A stretch of 64,000 nt of DNA from Paenibacillus kyungheensis (GTDB taxonomy: Bacteria > Bacillota > Bacilli > Paenibacillales > Paenibacillaceae): positions 4,961,001 through 5,025,000 of the forward strand of contig NZ_CP117416.1 in assembly GCF_028606985.1 (NCBI RefSeq), given 5' to 3'. The notes under the pieces were generated by a model. It saw nothing but the letters and a program-made list of their open reading frames with translations, had not been told where the DNA came from and did not search any database. Position 1 is the stretch's first letter, and each line of letters begins with the position of its first letter. The position numbers and the translations under genes are program-made. This document shows, one piece after another, positions 25,050-34,104 of the stretch.

Positions 25050-26369
25050 TTAAGGATTCGCTTCAAATGCAGCTTGGTGCTCTTGTGCAATTTGTTTTGG
25101 ATCAACTTGTTGTACAAATAGACTTTGGATACTGCTCAAATGTACTTGAGATACCGCTGGATTCATCGTGTTATCGAATGACAGGTCGCCACCTTTTACA
25201 TTTTTGAACAGATCCAGTACATCAATCGCTAGTGGAGAATATCCAGCCGCTTTGAAGTCACCGTCTACTTTTTGACCTAGACCAACTGCATTTTTCAATT
25301 CAAATGATACTTTAGGTAAGTTCAGTGCAAAGTAGTTTAAGAAATCTTTCGTTTCTTGTAAATGTTCGCTGTTCGCAGATACGGCAAATGCACTACCTGG
25401 AGCAAGCATGAACTCATCTGGATTTCCTTTGCCATTGACTGTTGGGAATTTGAATACGCTCACGTCTTTACCTACTGTTGAACCATCATTCGCACCAGTC
25501 TCCCATGTTCCGATAAAGAACATCGCTGCTTGACCTGTACGGAACATATTACCGCCTGCTGTAGCATCAATCGATGTTGCTCCTTCAGGGAAAGCTCCAG
25601 CTTGAACTAATTTTTGGAAAGCATCGACAGCTTCGACAAAAGCAGGATCATTAAATGTCTTTTTGCCATCAGCTACATCTTGCAAGAATCCAGGACCACC
25701 GTTAGTGCGAAGCAAGATGTTCATAAATAGGAATGAACCTGTCCATGAATCTTTTTCACCGATCGCGATAGGTGTGATACCTGCATCTTTAAGCTTTTTC
25801 ACATCAGCTAATAGCTCATCAAATGTTGTTGGTGGAGCAGCAATACCTGCTTTGGCAAATAGAGCTTTGTTATAAAAGCCAACTTCGATATTATTACCAT
25901 CTGGAAGAGCGTACACTTTTCCATCTTTGCTGTAATAATCAAGCAGTCCTTCTTGATATGTATCTTTTAGACCGCCTTTGTCAATGACATCGTTTAATGG
26001 AGCAAGCAAGCCTGCATCAATATATGGTTTCATCTGAGCTGCTGGATTCACAATCGTGATATCAGGAATTTCTTTCGAAGCAGCTTGTGTTTTAAGTTTG
26101 AGCTTTTGTTGATCTGTATTTAGTGTATCCAGTTCGATATCAATATTTGGATGTTCTTTCTCATATTGATCAACGATCTGGTGAATCATTTTGTACGTTG
26201 GTGTGGTTGGATCAGGATAAATATTTTGGAATGTGATTTTTGTTTTGTCACCACTGTCTCCACTTGCTCCTGAACCGCTTGAACTTGAATCGCTGTTCCC
26301 ACAACCTGCAAGTCCGAACGCCATTGCTCCTGCTAATAACAGAGCTACTGTTTTACTTGGCATTTTCAT
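25050..26369 (-). CDS. Extracellular sugar-binding lipoprotein of an ABC importer
   Basis: A 439-residue lipoprotein. The signal peptide MKMPSKTVALLLAGAMAFGL ends in lipobox LAGC (about residue 23), followed by a Ser/Gly linker. The body fits solute-binding family 1 (UgpB/MalE-like), with YALPDGNNIEVGFYNKALF and NGGPGFLQDVADGKKTF-type segments that line the sugar cleft. It is anchored outside the membrane and delivers sugar to the two downstream permeases. The start has GGGGGA 11 nt upstream. A cre-like operator lies about 65 bp upstream, pointing to carbon catabolite control. Confidence 0.92.
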   Translation of the reverse strand: MKMPSKTVALLLAGAMAFGLAGCGNSDSSSSGSGASGDSGDKTKITFQNIYPDPTTPTYKMIHQIVDQYEKEHPNIDIELDTLNTDQQKLKLKTQAASKEIPDITIVNPAAQMKPYIDAGLLAPLNDVIDKGGLKDTYQEGLLDYYSKDGKVYALPDGNNIEVGFYNKALFAKAGIAAPPTTFDELLADVKKLKDAGITPIAIGEKDSWTGSFLFMNILLRTNGGPGFLQDVADGKKTFNDPAFVEAVDAFQKLVQAGAFPEGATSIDATAGGNMFRTGQAAMFFIGTWETGANDGSTVGKDVSVFKFPTVNGKGNPDEFMLAPGSAFAVSANSEHLQETKDFLNYFALNLPKVSFELKNAVGLGQKVDGDFKAAGYSPLAIDVLDLFKNVKGGDLSFDNTMNPAVSQVHLSSIQSLFVQQVDPKQIAQEHQAAFEANP

Positions 26370-26433
26370 ATCTTTTAATATCCCCCTCAATGGATAATTT
26401 GTACAAAACGTACTGTTTATGACTTTATTATGA

Positions 26434-26447
26434 TGTTAGCGCTTACT
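26434..26447 (-). promoter_or_regulatory. Catabolite responsive element (cre) candidate
   Basis: On the minus strand AGTAAGCGCTAACA agrees with 13 of 14 positions of the CcpA consensus TGWAANCGNTNWCA. It lies 65-78 bp before the start of the sugar-binding protein gene. Confidence 0.65.
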
Positions 26448-26534
26448 TTTAACAATGTGTGAAATTAAGATTTATAGTTTGTATTTTCAAGGTATTCGCT
26501 TTTCTTATATTTTTCTTTATTTTGCCAACCACAA

Positions 26535-26564
26535 AAAAAGCTGCCCTTTATAGAGGACAGCTTG
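26535..26564 (-). terminator. Terminator of the potABCD operon
   Basis: AGCTGTCC / GGGCAGCT hairpin with an 8-nt loop, followed on the minus strand by TTTTTTT; it starts right after the potD stop codon. Confidence 0.75.
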
Positions 26565-26580
26565 CTTACTACATATCAGA

Positions 26581-27651
26581 TCACTTATTCATTTTAAACT
26601 GTAAAAACAGTTCATTATAATGCACCAACATCTTTTTCCCCAAATTATCATACACTTCAAGCTTATCAGTCAGCTCTTGTGGCGGGTAAAAGCGTTCATC
26701 GCCAGAGATGTCTTTGGGCAATAATTTGAGTGCTTCGGCATTCGGAGTCGAATAACCGACATATTCTGTATTTTGCTCGGCGATTTTAGGATCTAGCATA
26801 AAGTTAATAAATTTATGAGCGGCATCGACATTGGCGGCTGTTTTGGGAATTACCATATTATCGAACCATAGATTCGTACCTTCTTTGGGAACGACAAAAT
26901 CCAATTGATCATTTTCGCTCATAATCTCAGAAGCATCACCGGAAAAGACCAATCCTGCTGCCGCTTCATTATTCGCTAACAACATTTTAATTTCATCCCC
27001 GACTATCGCTTTGACATTAGGAGTTAACGTTTTGAGCTTGGTTAGAGCTTGTTGTAAATGTTGCTCATTGGTATCATTCAGCGAATATCCTAGACTGTTG
27101 AGCGACATCCCGATCACTTCGCGTGCACCATCGGTGAGCAGTACATTGTTACGTAGCTTGGGATTCCAGAGATCATCCCAGCTATCGAACTTGATGCCTT
27201 GAGCTAGATTCGGATTATAGACAATCCCTACCGTTCCCCAGAAGTAAGGTGCAGAGTATTTATTGTCTGGATCGAACGATTGATTCATAAATTTAGGATC
27301 GATATTTTTCAAATTCGGCAATTTGCTATGATCGAGCGGAATCAACAGATTTTCTTCACGCATTTTAGAAATCGCATAATCCGACGGAATCGCTACATCG
27401 AATGTTGTTCCACCTTGTTCGATCTTCGTCAACATCGCTTCATTGGAATCAAAGGTCTGATAGATCACCGTAATACCGGTTTCTTTTTGAAATTGAGCCA
27501 GAATATCTGGATCGATATAATCGCCCCAATTGTAGATTGTCAGCGTATTGCCACTGGAATAGCCTTCGCTCACATTTAAGCGTGATGCAGTGTACATTAA
27601 GATCAGCGCTACCACAATAATACTGAGAAACATTCGGGTAAGAGTCTTCAT
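26581..27651 (-). CDS. potD: Spermidine/putrescine-binding protein PotD
   Basis: A 356-residue exported substrate-binding protein of the PotD/PotF family. A hydrophobic N-terminal segment (about residues 9-24) acts as signal or anchor, and no lipobox Cys is present. Core landmarks are LTIYNWGDYIDPDIL, QTFDSNEAMLTKIEQGGTTFDV, PSDYAISKM and SAPYFWGTVGIVYN, all typical of polyamine binders. Family members clamp putrescine or spermidine outside the membrane and pass it to PotBC. Last gene of potABCD; its start overlaps potC by 4 nt (27648-27651). Confidence 0.93.
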   Translation of the reverse strand: MKTLTRMFLSIIVVALILMYTASRLNVSEGYSSGNTLTIYNWGDYIDPDILAQFQKETGITVIYQTFDSNEAMLTKIEQGGTTFDVAIPSDYAISKMREENLLIPLDHSKLPNLKNIDPKFMNQSFDPDNKYSAPYFWGTVGIVYNPNLAQGIKFDSWDDLWNPKLRNNVLLTDGAREVIGMSLNSLGYSLNDTNEQHLQQALTKLKTLTPNVKAIVGDEIKMLLANNEAAAGLVFSGDASEIMSENDQLDFVVPKEGTNLWFDNMVIPKTAANVDAAHKFINFMLDPKIAEQNTEYVGYSTPNAEALKLLPKDISGDERFYPPQELTDKLEVYDNLGKKMLVHYNELFLQFKMNK

Positions 27652-28469
27652 CTTGGACCTCCTACTGCGATCGGTTCTTCGCGGCGTGGTTTGTTCGTGG
27701 CACGTCGATTAATCATATAGTAGCCAACTACCAGCATAACAGTGAATAAGAAGATTAATGTAGACAACGCATTGATCGATAACGCTACCCCTTGTCTAGC
27801 GCGAGAATAGATTTCAACCGATAATGTCGAATATCCATTCCCTGTTACAAAAAAGGTCACCGCAAAATCATCTAACGAATACGTAAACGCCATAAAAAAT
27901 CCTGCAAAAATACCGGGCTTGATAAATGGCAAAATGACTTTGCTCAGTACATCACGACGACTTGCGCCTAGATCACGCGCTGCATCAATCAAAGAAGGGC
28001 TCATTTCTTGCAATCTCGGCAGAATCATCAGTACCGTAATCGGAATACTAAAGGCGATATGCGAGATAAGTACCGAAGCAAAGCCTAATTTGATACCGAT
28101 CATCGTAAATAAGATCAGAAATGATGCACCAATAATAACATCAGGGCTAACGATCAATACATTATTGAGCGACAACACCGTATCTTTCAACCGACGACGA
28201 CGAATCCGATCGATTGCGAGTGCCCCGATAATCCCGATCATTGTTGCAATTGTTGAAGATAGTAAAGCAATTACTAATGTGTTAATTACAATAATAATCA
28301 GCCTTGTATCTTGAAAAACTTCGCCATACCATTCCCATGTAAATCCTTCAAATTCATGCATATTGCCTGCACTATTGAACGAATAATACATCAGATACAG
28401 AATCGGCGCATATAATAGAGCAAACACAAATACAAGATACAGATTGCCCCAACCATTTTTGTTAGTCAT
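27648..28469 (-). CDS. potC: Spermidine/putrescine ABC transporter permease PotC
   Basis: A 273-residue permease with six predicted membrane helices and an EAA loop ([20 protein letters not shown]). The N-terminal LVFVFALLYAPILYLMYYSFN is characteristic of PotC. Start 28469 follows AAGGAGG by 6 nt and overlaps the potB stop by 8 nt; the longer frame runs inside potB. It imports polyamines with PotB, using energy from PotA. Confidence 0.93.
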   Translation of the reverse strand: MTNKNGWGNLYLVFVFALLYAPILYLMYYSFNSAGNMHEFEGFTWEWYGEVFQDTRLIIIVINTLVIALLSSTIATMIGIIGALAIDRIRRRRLKDTVLSLNNVLIVSPDVIIGASFLILFTMIGIKLGFASVLISHIAFSIPITVLMILPRLQEMSPSLIDAARDLGASRRDVLSKVILPFIKPGIFAGFFMAFTYSLDDFAVTFFVTGNGYSTLSVEIYSRARQGVALSINALSTLIFLFTVMLVVGYYMINRRATNKPRREEPIAVGGPR

Positions 28470-29271
28470 GACGTACCTCCTTGCCGAAGCCGCCACTTAG
28501 AATCATGATCACAGCCATCGCAATAATTAAGACTACCGCTACTGTCGAACCCATTCCCCAGTCCTGTGTCACAAGGAAATGCTGTTCAATCGCTGTACCG
28601 AGCGTAATGACTTTATTCCCTGCTATCAACCTTGTAATCATAAAGAGCGACAGTGATGGAATAAAGACAGCCATACAGCCAGATTTCACTCCTGCCATCG
28701 TTAACGGCAAAATAACACGTCGAAATGTTACCCAACCGGATGCGCCTAGATCACGTGCCGCAGATACCAGAGTAGGATTCATTTCTTCCAGTGCATTATA
28801 AATTGGCAAAATCATAAACGGAATAAAAATATACACCGATACAAATACAAAACTAGGCGCATTAAATAACAACTGTTGCTCACCGAATCCAAGTGTACCC
28901 AGTAACGCATTAATCGGGCCATACGTTCCAAAAATACCGATAAACGCATACGTTTTGAGCAATAGATTAATCCATGTCGGCAAAATAATCAACAGAATCC
29001 ATAACTGCCGATGTTTGGTACGAGTCAGCAGATAAGCCGCAGGATAGGCGACTAATAGTGAAAACAATGTTACTAGAAAAGCATACCAGAACGAACTGAT
29101 CGTCATTTGCAAATAAGTCGGGGTAAAAAACGTCCGATAATTCTGAAGCGTCAAATTCCCATCGACATCAAAAAAAGAATAATATCCTACCAGCACCACC
29201 GGTGCGATAACAAATAACACGATCCATATATAATAAGGCAGCATATAAATGCTGCGTGTATTAGCCTGCAT
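28462..29271 (-). CDS. potB: Spermidine/putrescine ABC transporter permease PotB
   Basis: A 269-residue permease with six predicted helices. It starts [18 protein letters not shown] and has the EAA loop [20 protein letters not shown]. The start codon lies within the last codons of potA (11-nt overlap), behind GAAGGTGGGG, indicating tight coupling. A longer in-frame extension inside potA has no ribosome binding site. Partner of PotC in the membrane channel. Confidence 0.93.
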   Translation of the reverse strand: MQANTRSIYMLPYYIWIVLFVIAPVVLVGYYSFFDVDGNLTLQNYRTFFTPTYLQMTISSFWYAFLVTLFSLLVAYPAAYLLTRTKHRQLWILLIILPTWINLLLKTYAFIGIFGTYGPINALLGTLGFGEQQLLFNAPSFVFVSVYIFIPFMILPIYNALEEMNPTLVSAARDLGASGWVTFRRVILPLTMAGVKSGCMAVFIPSLSLFMITRLIAGNKVITLGTAIEQHFLVTQDWGMGSTVAVVLIIAMAVIMILSGGFGKEVRHD

Positions 29272-30370
29272 AGACCCCACCTTCTTCATAACCTTCAAGG
29301 CGACGATCAAAGTCTTCTTCACTTTCACCAAAACGCATAACATGAATCGCTTCTGCTTCAAAATCAAGCCCGATTTCACTACCTGGATCAGCTTTGCGAG
29401 TCGAATGTACCAACCATTCATGACCGGAATCATCATAACAGCTAATCTCATAGTGAACGCCACGGAATAATTGGGTATCTACACGCACTTTGAGCTTGCC
29501 TTTTTCAACCGTCGTCAGTTCCAGATCTTCCGGACGAATAACCACTTCAATACTTTCATTATCACGTAGACCCTGATCGACACAGTGGAATCGCTTGCCG
29601 TTAAATTCCACCAAAAAATCTTCGATCATACGTCCGGGAACAATATTCGATTCTCCGATAAAATCAGCGACAAAGCGGTTAATTGGCTCATCATAGATAT
29701 CATTAGGCGTTCCACTTTGTTCGATTTTCCCTTTGTTCATCACAAAAATCTCATCAGACATTGCCAGTGCTTCTTCTTGATCATGTGTAACAAAGATAAA
29801 TGTAATCCCTAGACGTTGCTGAATTTCACGCAATTCATATTGCATTTCTGTACGTAACTTCAGATCCAGTGCAGACAATGGTTCATCAAGCAACAGCACT
29901 TCTGGTTCATTCACCAGTGCACGTGCGATCGCTACCCGTTGCTTCTGTCCACCAGACATTTCACTGATCGAACGTTGATCATATCCTTCAAGATTGACGA
30001 ATTGCAGAGCTTCTTTGACTTTGGTCGTCACTTCGTCTTTTTTCATTTTTTTGATCCGCAATCCGAAAGCTACATTTTCAAATACATTCAAATGTGGAAA
30101 AAGGGCATAATCTTGAAATACCGTATTCACTTGACGTTTATTTGCAGGTACTTTGTTGATCACCTGACCGTTAAAATAAATCGAACCTCCTGTCGGTTCA
30201 GTAAAGCCAGCGATCATACGCAAAATCGTTGTTTTCCCGCAACCGGAAGGGCCGAGTAACGTGTAAAACTTACCGCGTTCTACTTCAAACTCTATATTCT
30301 CAAGCACTACTGTTCCATCTTCATAGCGCTTGGATACTCCGTCAAATCGAATAATTGTATTGTCCCCCAT
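29261..30370 (-). CDS. potA: Spermidine/putrescine ABC transporter ATPase PotA
   Basis: A 369-residue ATPase. Walker [10 protein letters not shown] is at residues 40-48, signature [15 protein letters not shown], Walker [13 protein letters not shown], switch His in [11 protein letters not shown]-terminal TOBE-like regulatory region ([20 protein letters not shown] and on) follows, as in PotA/MalK-type ATPases. First gene of the operon, behind GGAGGCTGTT. Energises uptake of polyamines through PotBC. Nothing in its leader shows specific control. Confidence 0.94.
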   Translation of the reverse strand: MGDNTIIRFDGVSKRYEDGTVVLENIEFEVERGKFYTLLGPSGCGKTTILRMIAGFTEPTGGSIYFNGQVINKVPANKRQVNTVFQDYALFPHLNVFENVAFGLRIKKMKKDEVTTKVKEALQFVNLEGYDQRSISEMSGGQKQRVAIARALVNEPEVLLLDEPLSALDLKLRTEMQYELREIQQRLGITFIFVTHDQEEALAMSDEIFVMNKGKIEQSGTPNDIYDEPINRFVADFIGESNIVPGRMIEDFLVEFNGKRFHCVDQGLRDNESIEVVIRPEDLELTTVEKGKLKVRVDTQLFRGVHYEISCYDDSGHEWLVHSTRKADPGSEIGLDFEAEAIHVMRFGESEEDFDRRLEGYEEGGVYAG

Positions 30371-30477
30371 AACAGCCTCCTTTAATAACCTCTATCTCTT
30401 ATTATAACCAATAGATGTCACAACGATTAAAGTATTGTATCCCCTATGTTAAATAGCGATCTGCTAAACATAAATAA

Positions 30478-30509
30478 AATCCAATCCGCAATTCTCAAGA
30501 TTGGATTAC
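30478..30509 (-). terminator. Terminator of the small membrane-protein ORF
   Basis: On the minus strand ATCCAATC / GATTGGAT with a 12-nt loop is followed by TTTTATTTAT. It sits just past the stop at 30518, which supports that ORF as real. Confidence 0.55.
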
Positions 30510-30517
30510 GATATACT

Positions 30518-30742
30518 TTATAATTGACGTTTTCTACCTAACCAGCTATCCAATAGACCAAATATCATCGTATAAAATGGTGCTATTTTCCATTCCGAGC
30601 ATTCTATCCATATCCCTATAAAATAAAGGTTCAATGCAATTATAAAGAAAACAGCCAGAATTGCAATTACATTATCAGTCAAAAGCCTTACAATAAAAGA
30701 AATAACAGCTCCGCCCACCCATACAAAACAATAATCGAACAC
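30518..30742 (-). CDS. Small membrane protein, hypothetical
   Basis: A 74-residue ORF with two or three hydrophobic stretches (about residues 5-20, 24-46 and a weaker 56-66), charged only at its end (LGRKRQL). It begins at a GTG with no clear ribosome binding site, so the start is uncertain and the gene may begin at another GTG 8 codons in. No family recognised. A hairpin-T element directly after the stop argues that it is transcribed. Divergent from the beta-helix gene. Confidence 0.42.
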   Translation of the reverse strand: MFDYCFVWVGGAVISFIVRLLTDNVIAILAVFFIIALNLYFIGIWIECSEWKIAPFYTMIFGLLDSWLGRKRQL

Positions 30743-30838
30743 CCAATCTGTATGTACTTCTGTATTATCTTGCGATGACTTAACCTGTCCAAATGTTCAA
30801 GTCCCCAATCCATGTTCTATCCACAAGGAGGAATTAAC

Positions 30839-32089
30839 CTGCACACCCTTTCTATGAAGCGATGGGTCATCCTATCCATTTCTGTTCTTATCTTATTCTT
30901 TGTACCTGCTATCTTTTCACATGCAGACTCTGCTACATCACTTTCTAGTACACCTAATGAAAGTATTGTCGATGCTTCTGGAAAAGGGGATTATGTCTCT
31001 CTTGAGCAAGCCATTCAAGCGCAAGCTACTGATATTTATATACGGAATGGGATCTATGATGTAAACACTACGCTTCAAATTGATCTGGACGACACAATCA
31101 TACGTGGACAATCCCGGGATGGTGTTGTTCTTCGTCAGACACAAGCACCTAACGATCTAGTAGTGATCCGCGCAGATCGTGTACATATTTCTAATCTTAC
31201 ACTGGATACGTATACCTATAATGCAGGAGCAACTCTAGTCGTTGCCGATGCGAATCAAGTAATAGTGCAAGATTCTTTGTTTAAAGGTTCAGAACGTATT
31301 TTTGCTGTTTATTTTGCAGGGCCTTCAGTTGCCGCAGGTCAGGATACACTAGCCGCTGTCGAATCAGGAACACTTGATGATGGCAACCAATTTTTGCACA
31401 ATGAAGTGTATTCTCATTATGCAGGCGACGGATTGTCTTTTTCATTACAAAAAAATGGGCTGGTACAACATAATACTCTTCATAACGCTGTACTCGCTTT
31501 TTATATGTGCCGTAATAGCAAAGTGTCCAACAATCTGATCAACGATTCACCTGGCGTTGGTATTCATTATTCGATGCCTGCGTATGACAATATCATTCGA
31601 GATAATGAGATCTCTCGTTCACTAGGATCAGGGATACGTGCTTCTGCTAATCTAGAACACCCTGTACCAACAACCGCTCTATACGAAGGATTGCTGATTG
31701 AGCATAACATTATTAAAGATACCCGTTCATTTGGAATAGAACTCGATCAAGTAGGTAGTCGTACACGAATTCAACGCAATACGATTCGCCAGACTGACTT
31801 TTCTGGAATCATCGTTCTTCGTTCCTATGATCTACGGATTCATAATAATCAGTTATCAAACAATGCGTATTATCGTGTACGTGGCAAAATTCATGATTGG
31901 ACAGGTAACAGCGGTGGCATTGATTTGGAAAACACCGTTACTGCTACCAAAATCACATACAATACGATCACCTCTAATGGAAAAAGTGATTTTGGGATTC
32001 GTTTTTCACCGATACAAGGAAAAAATACGATCTACAAAAACAAACTTGTAGGTACAACTGTAATGACGGATATTATTCGTTTACCTTAA
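30839..32089 (+). CDS. Secreted right-handed beta-helix protein
   Basis: About 416 residues. A signal peptide (MKRWVILSISVLILFFVPAIFSHA) precedes FTR-type beta-helix coils with many NxI/HN repeats such as LLIEHNIIKDTRSFGIELDQ and TRIQRNTIRQTDFSGIIVL. Such proteins are polysaccharide lyases, C5-epimerases or binding scaffolds at the cell surface; catalytic residues cannot be named here. The AAGGAGG at 30825-30831 is 7 nt from an in-frame CTG (30839) but 22 nt from the first ATG (30854), so either a CTG start is used or the site is not the real one. It precedes another secreted glycan-directed protein. Confidence 0.78.
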   Translation: MHTLSMKRWVILSISVLILFFVPAIFSHADSATSLSSTPNESIVDASGKGDYVSLEQAIQAQATDIYIRNGIYDVNTTLQIDLDDTIIRGQSRDGVVLRQTQAPNDLVVIRADRVHISNLTLDTYTYNAGATLVVADANQVIVQDSLFKGSERIFAVYFAGPSVAAGQDTLAAVESGTLDDGNQFLHNEVYSHYAGDGLSFSLQKNGLVQHNTLHNAVLAFYMCRNSKVSNNLINDSPGVGIHYSMPAYDNIIRDNEISRSLGSGIRASANLEHPVPTTALYEGLLIEHNIIKDTRSFGIELDQVGSRTRIQRNTIRQTDFSGIIVLRSYDLRIHNNQLSNNAYYRVRGKIHDWTGNSGGIDLENTVTATKITYNTITSNGKSDFGIRFSPIQGKNTIYKNKLVGTTVMTDIIRLP

Positions 32090-32145
32090 AAATTCCTACT
32101 ATATATAGCTATATTCCTTCTCTCTATCACTTATCCTTTTCAAGC

Positions 32146-32186
32146 GACTCCTACTCTACAGTAAGCTGAGTAGGAGTTTTGTTTTT
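32146..32186 (+). terminator. Terminator of the beta-helix gene
   Basis: ACTCCTACTC / GAGTAGGAGT hairpin with an 11-nt loop and a T-rich tail. Confidence 0.85.
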
Positions 32187-32226
32187 TCAAGAATTTTAGT
32201 TACAATTCCTTGATTATCCATATTGA

Positions 32227-32240
32227 CGTAAGCGCTTCCA
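32227..32240 (+). promoter_or_regulatory. Catabolite responsive element (cre) candidate
   Basis: CGTAAGCGCTTCCA matches 12 of 14 positions of the CcpA consensus, about 137 bp before the secreted CBM56-like protein gene. A sugar-use gene controlled by CcpA is plausible. Confidence 0.5.
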
Positions 32241-32376
32241 TAAGTAAAAATGAGTGAGATAAATGCTACATAATGGAAAAAAGTGTGGGTTTTGGAACTT
32301 TGATCAAATGAGTGTGAAACCTTCCTTTTTAGTATTTTATGCTTCATTTATCTACTATCCTTGAGGAGGAATATGG

Positions 32377-33981
32377 ATGAAAAAGAAATTCACTCACTTG
32401 TTGCTCACAGCAGTACTGGTTGTAGGTGCGACTTTACCATCAGCAGGCATTGTGAGAGCAGACGCGGCAAGTGATGCTTCTAACCGGGCATTAACATGGT
32501 TAGAGACACAACAAGATGCTACAGCAGGGCTGGCTTTTGACGGATTAGTAGATAGTTTCGAAGATTTCTGGGGCCCTAATAATCCGAAACAGATCGTCTA
32601 TACTTATGATCAGGCGGTAGCCGCGATAGCATTTATCGTAAAAGGCGAGCGTGGTCGTGCTGAAAAAGTACTTAACAAAATGCGAGATATTCAAGATCCT
32701 ACAGGCTACTGGCTCAATTCGTACTGGTACAACAATGGTGCAGGCGAAGAGATTCGTGAACATGTAGGCCCTGTTGTATGGATGGCAATGGCAGCGATGG
32801 CTTATGAGAAACAATACAACGATACTCGTTACCGTCCTATGGCGCTCAAAGCACTGGATTGGTCATTACAGTATCAACAAGCGAATGGTGGCGTAGCTGG
32901 CGGTTGGAGTGCTTGGAGCAACTCTAATGAACCATGGAGCTCTACCGAGCACAATATTGATATTTATCGGGTATTGCAATATTATGCATCTGTCGATTCA
33001 ACCAAAGCTGCTAAATATAATGCGGCAGCTACTAAAGTGAAAAGCTTCCTTGATACTAAAGTATGGGACGATGCTAACAAACGCTTTACCGGTGGATGGA
33101 AAAACGATACCAATCTGATCGATCCTAAACTCCCACTTGATGTGAATCCATGGGGCGTATTAGCACTGGGTACAACAGGTACGCATAATTATGGAGCAAG
33201 CTTAGATTATGTTGAAAATGCTAACGGTGTTCCGGGTACACTGGCGAATCCTCGTTACAAACAGACGCTGACTTACAATGATGCTGGCAATACATTAACC
33301 GGTTATGATTTTGACTGGACTGATGAAGTGAAGCCTGCTTATGACGACAATGGCAATCAGATCGGTAATACAGGAGCAGACGTATGGTTTGAAGGATCAG
33401 CCTTTATGTCACTGGCGTATTATATGAGAGGCGATGTCTCCAAAGCCAATGCGATTAATACTGAAATTATCAAAAAACAAGGAACTAGCGGAGCTTCATT
33501 AGGCGGTATTCCGTATTCTCTTAAAGGTACAAGTAATAGCTATTGGGTGATGGCGCAACAGAACTGTGTATCCAGTACAGGTTGGTTGATCTTGTCACTT
33601 GCTCATTTCAACCCGTTCACAGGTCAGTATCTGACAGGTGGGAATCCGACGAACCCGACAACACCTACTGATCCAACCACACCTACACCTGATCCGGGCA
33701 CAGGTGATCATACAACCGCAGATTATACAGCAGGTGTAACCAAATCATCTGCTACAGCGATCAGTATCAATATTAAGCCTGTAACTACTGCTAAATATGT
33801 AGATGTTCATTACAAAATCAATGGTGGCACTCAGCTTAATTACCGTATGACCAACAGCTCGGGAACATGGAAACAAAGTGTGACCGGACTGAGCGCAGGT
33901 ACCAAAATCGAATACTGGTTTACGTATGAAAAATCAGGCCCTCAATACGATTCAGCTCATTATACGTATACCTTGAATTAA
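32377..33981 (+). CDS. Secreted alpha/alpha-toroid protein with CBM56-like C-terminal domain
   Basis: A 534-residue exported protein. Signal peptide to about residue 29 (...AGIVRADA). Residues 30-420 are helix-rich with repeated aromatic/Gly turns (NRALTWLETQQ, YDQAVAAIAFI, PVVWMAMAAMAYE, DVWFEGSAFMSLAYY), like (alpha/alpha)6 glycosidase or lyase folds; I recognise no numbered family. A Pro/Thr linker (NPTTPTDPTTPTPDPGTG) leads to about 90 residues starting DYTAGVTKSSATAISI, with YVDVHYKINGG, NYRMTNSSGTWK and YWFTYEKSGPQYDS, which I recall as CBM56 (beta-1,3-glucan binding). GAGGAGG start and upstream cre-like box. A glucan-active enzyme is likely but unproven. Confidence 0.78.
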   Translation: MKKKFTHLLLTAVLVVGATLPSAGIVRADAASDASNRALTWLETQQDATAGLAFDGLVDSFEDFWGPNNPKQIVYTYDQAVAAIAFIVKGERGRAEKVLNKMRDIQDPTGYWLNSYWYNNGAGEEIREHVGPVVWMAMAAMAYEKQYNDTRYRPMALKALDWSLQYQQANGGVAGGWSAWSNSNEPWSSTEHNIDIYRVLQYYASVDSTKAAKYNAAATKVKSFLDTKVWDDANKRFTGGWKNDTNLIDPKLPLDVNPWGVLALGTTGTHNYGASLDYVENANGVPGTLANPRYKQTLTYNDAGNTLTGYDFDWTDEVKPAYDDNGNQIGNTGADVWFEGSAFMSLAYYMRGDVSKANAINTEIIKKQGTSGASLGGIPYSLKGTSNSYWVMAQQNCVSSTGWLILSLAHFNPFTGQYLTGGNPTNPTTPTDPTTPTPDPGTGDHTTADYTAGVTKSSATAISINIKPVTTAKYVDVHYKINGGTQLNYRMTNSSGTWKQSVTGLSAGTKIEYWFTYEKSGPQYDSAHYTYTLN

Positions 33982-33993
33982 ATCATCTCACAG

Positions 33994-34028
33994 AGCATCT
34001 AATAGAGTATTCTATTAGGTGCTTTTTG
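33994..34028 (+). terminator. Terminator of the CBM56-like gene
   Basis: AGCATCTAATAG / CTATTAGGTGCT with a G-T pair, followed by TTTTT. Confidence 0.8.
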
Positions 34029-34104
34029 CTGTTCGCGGGCAACCTTTTCGTCTATGATTTAGATAGAGTATGATATACATATTATTGTTCAAGAAAGGAA
34101 CTGG

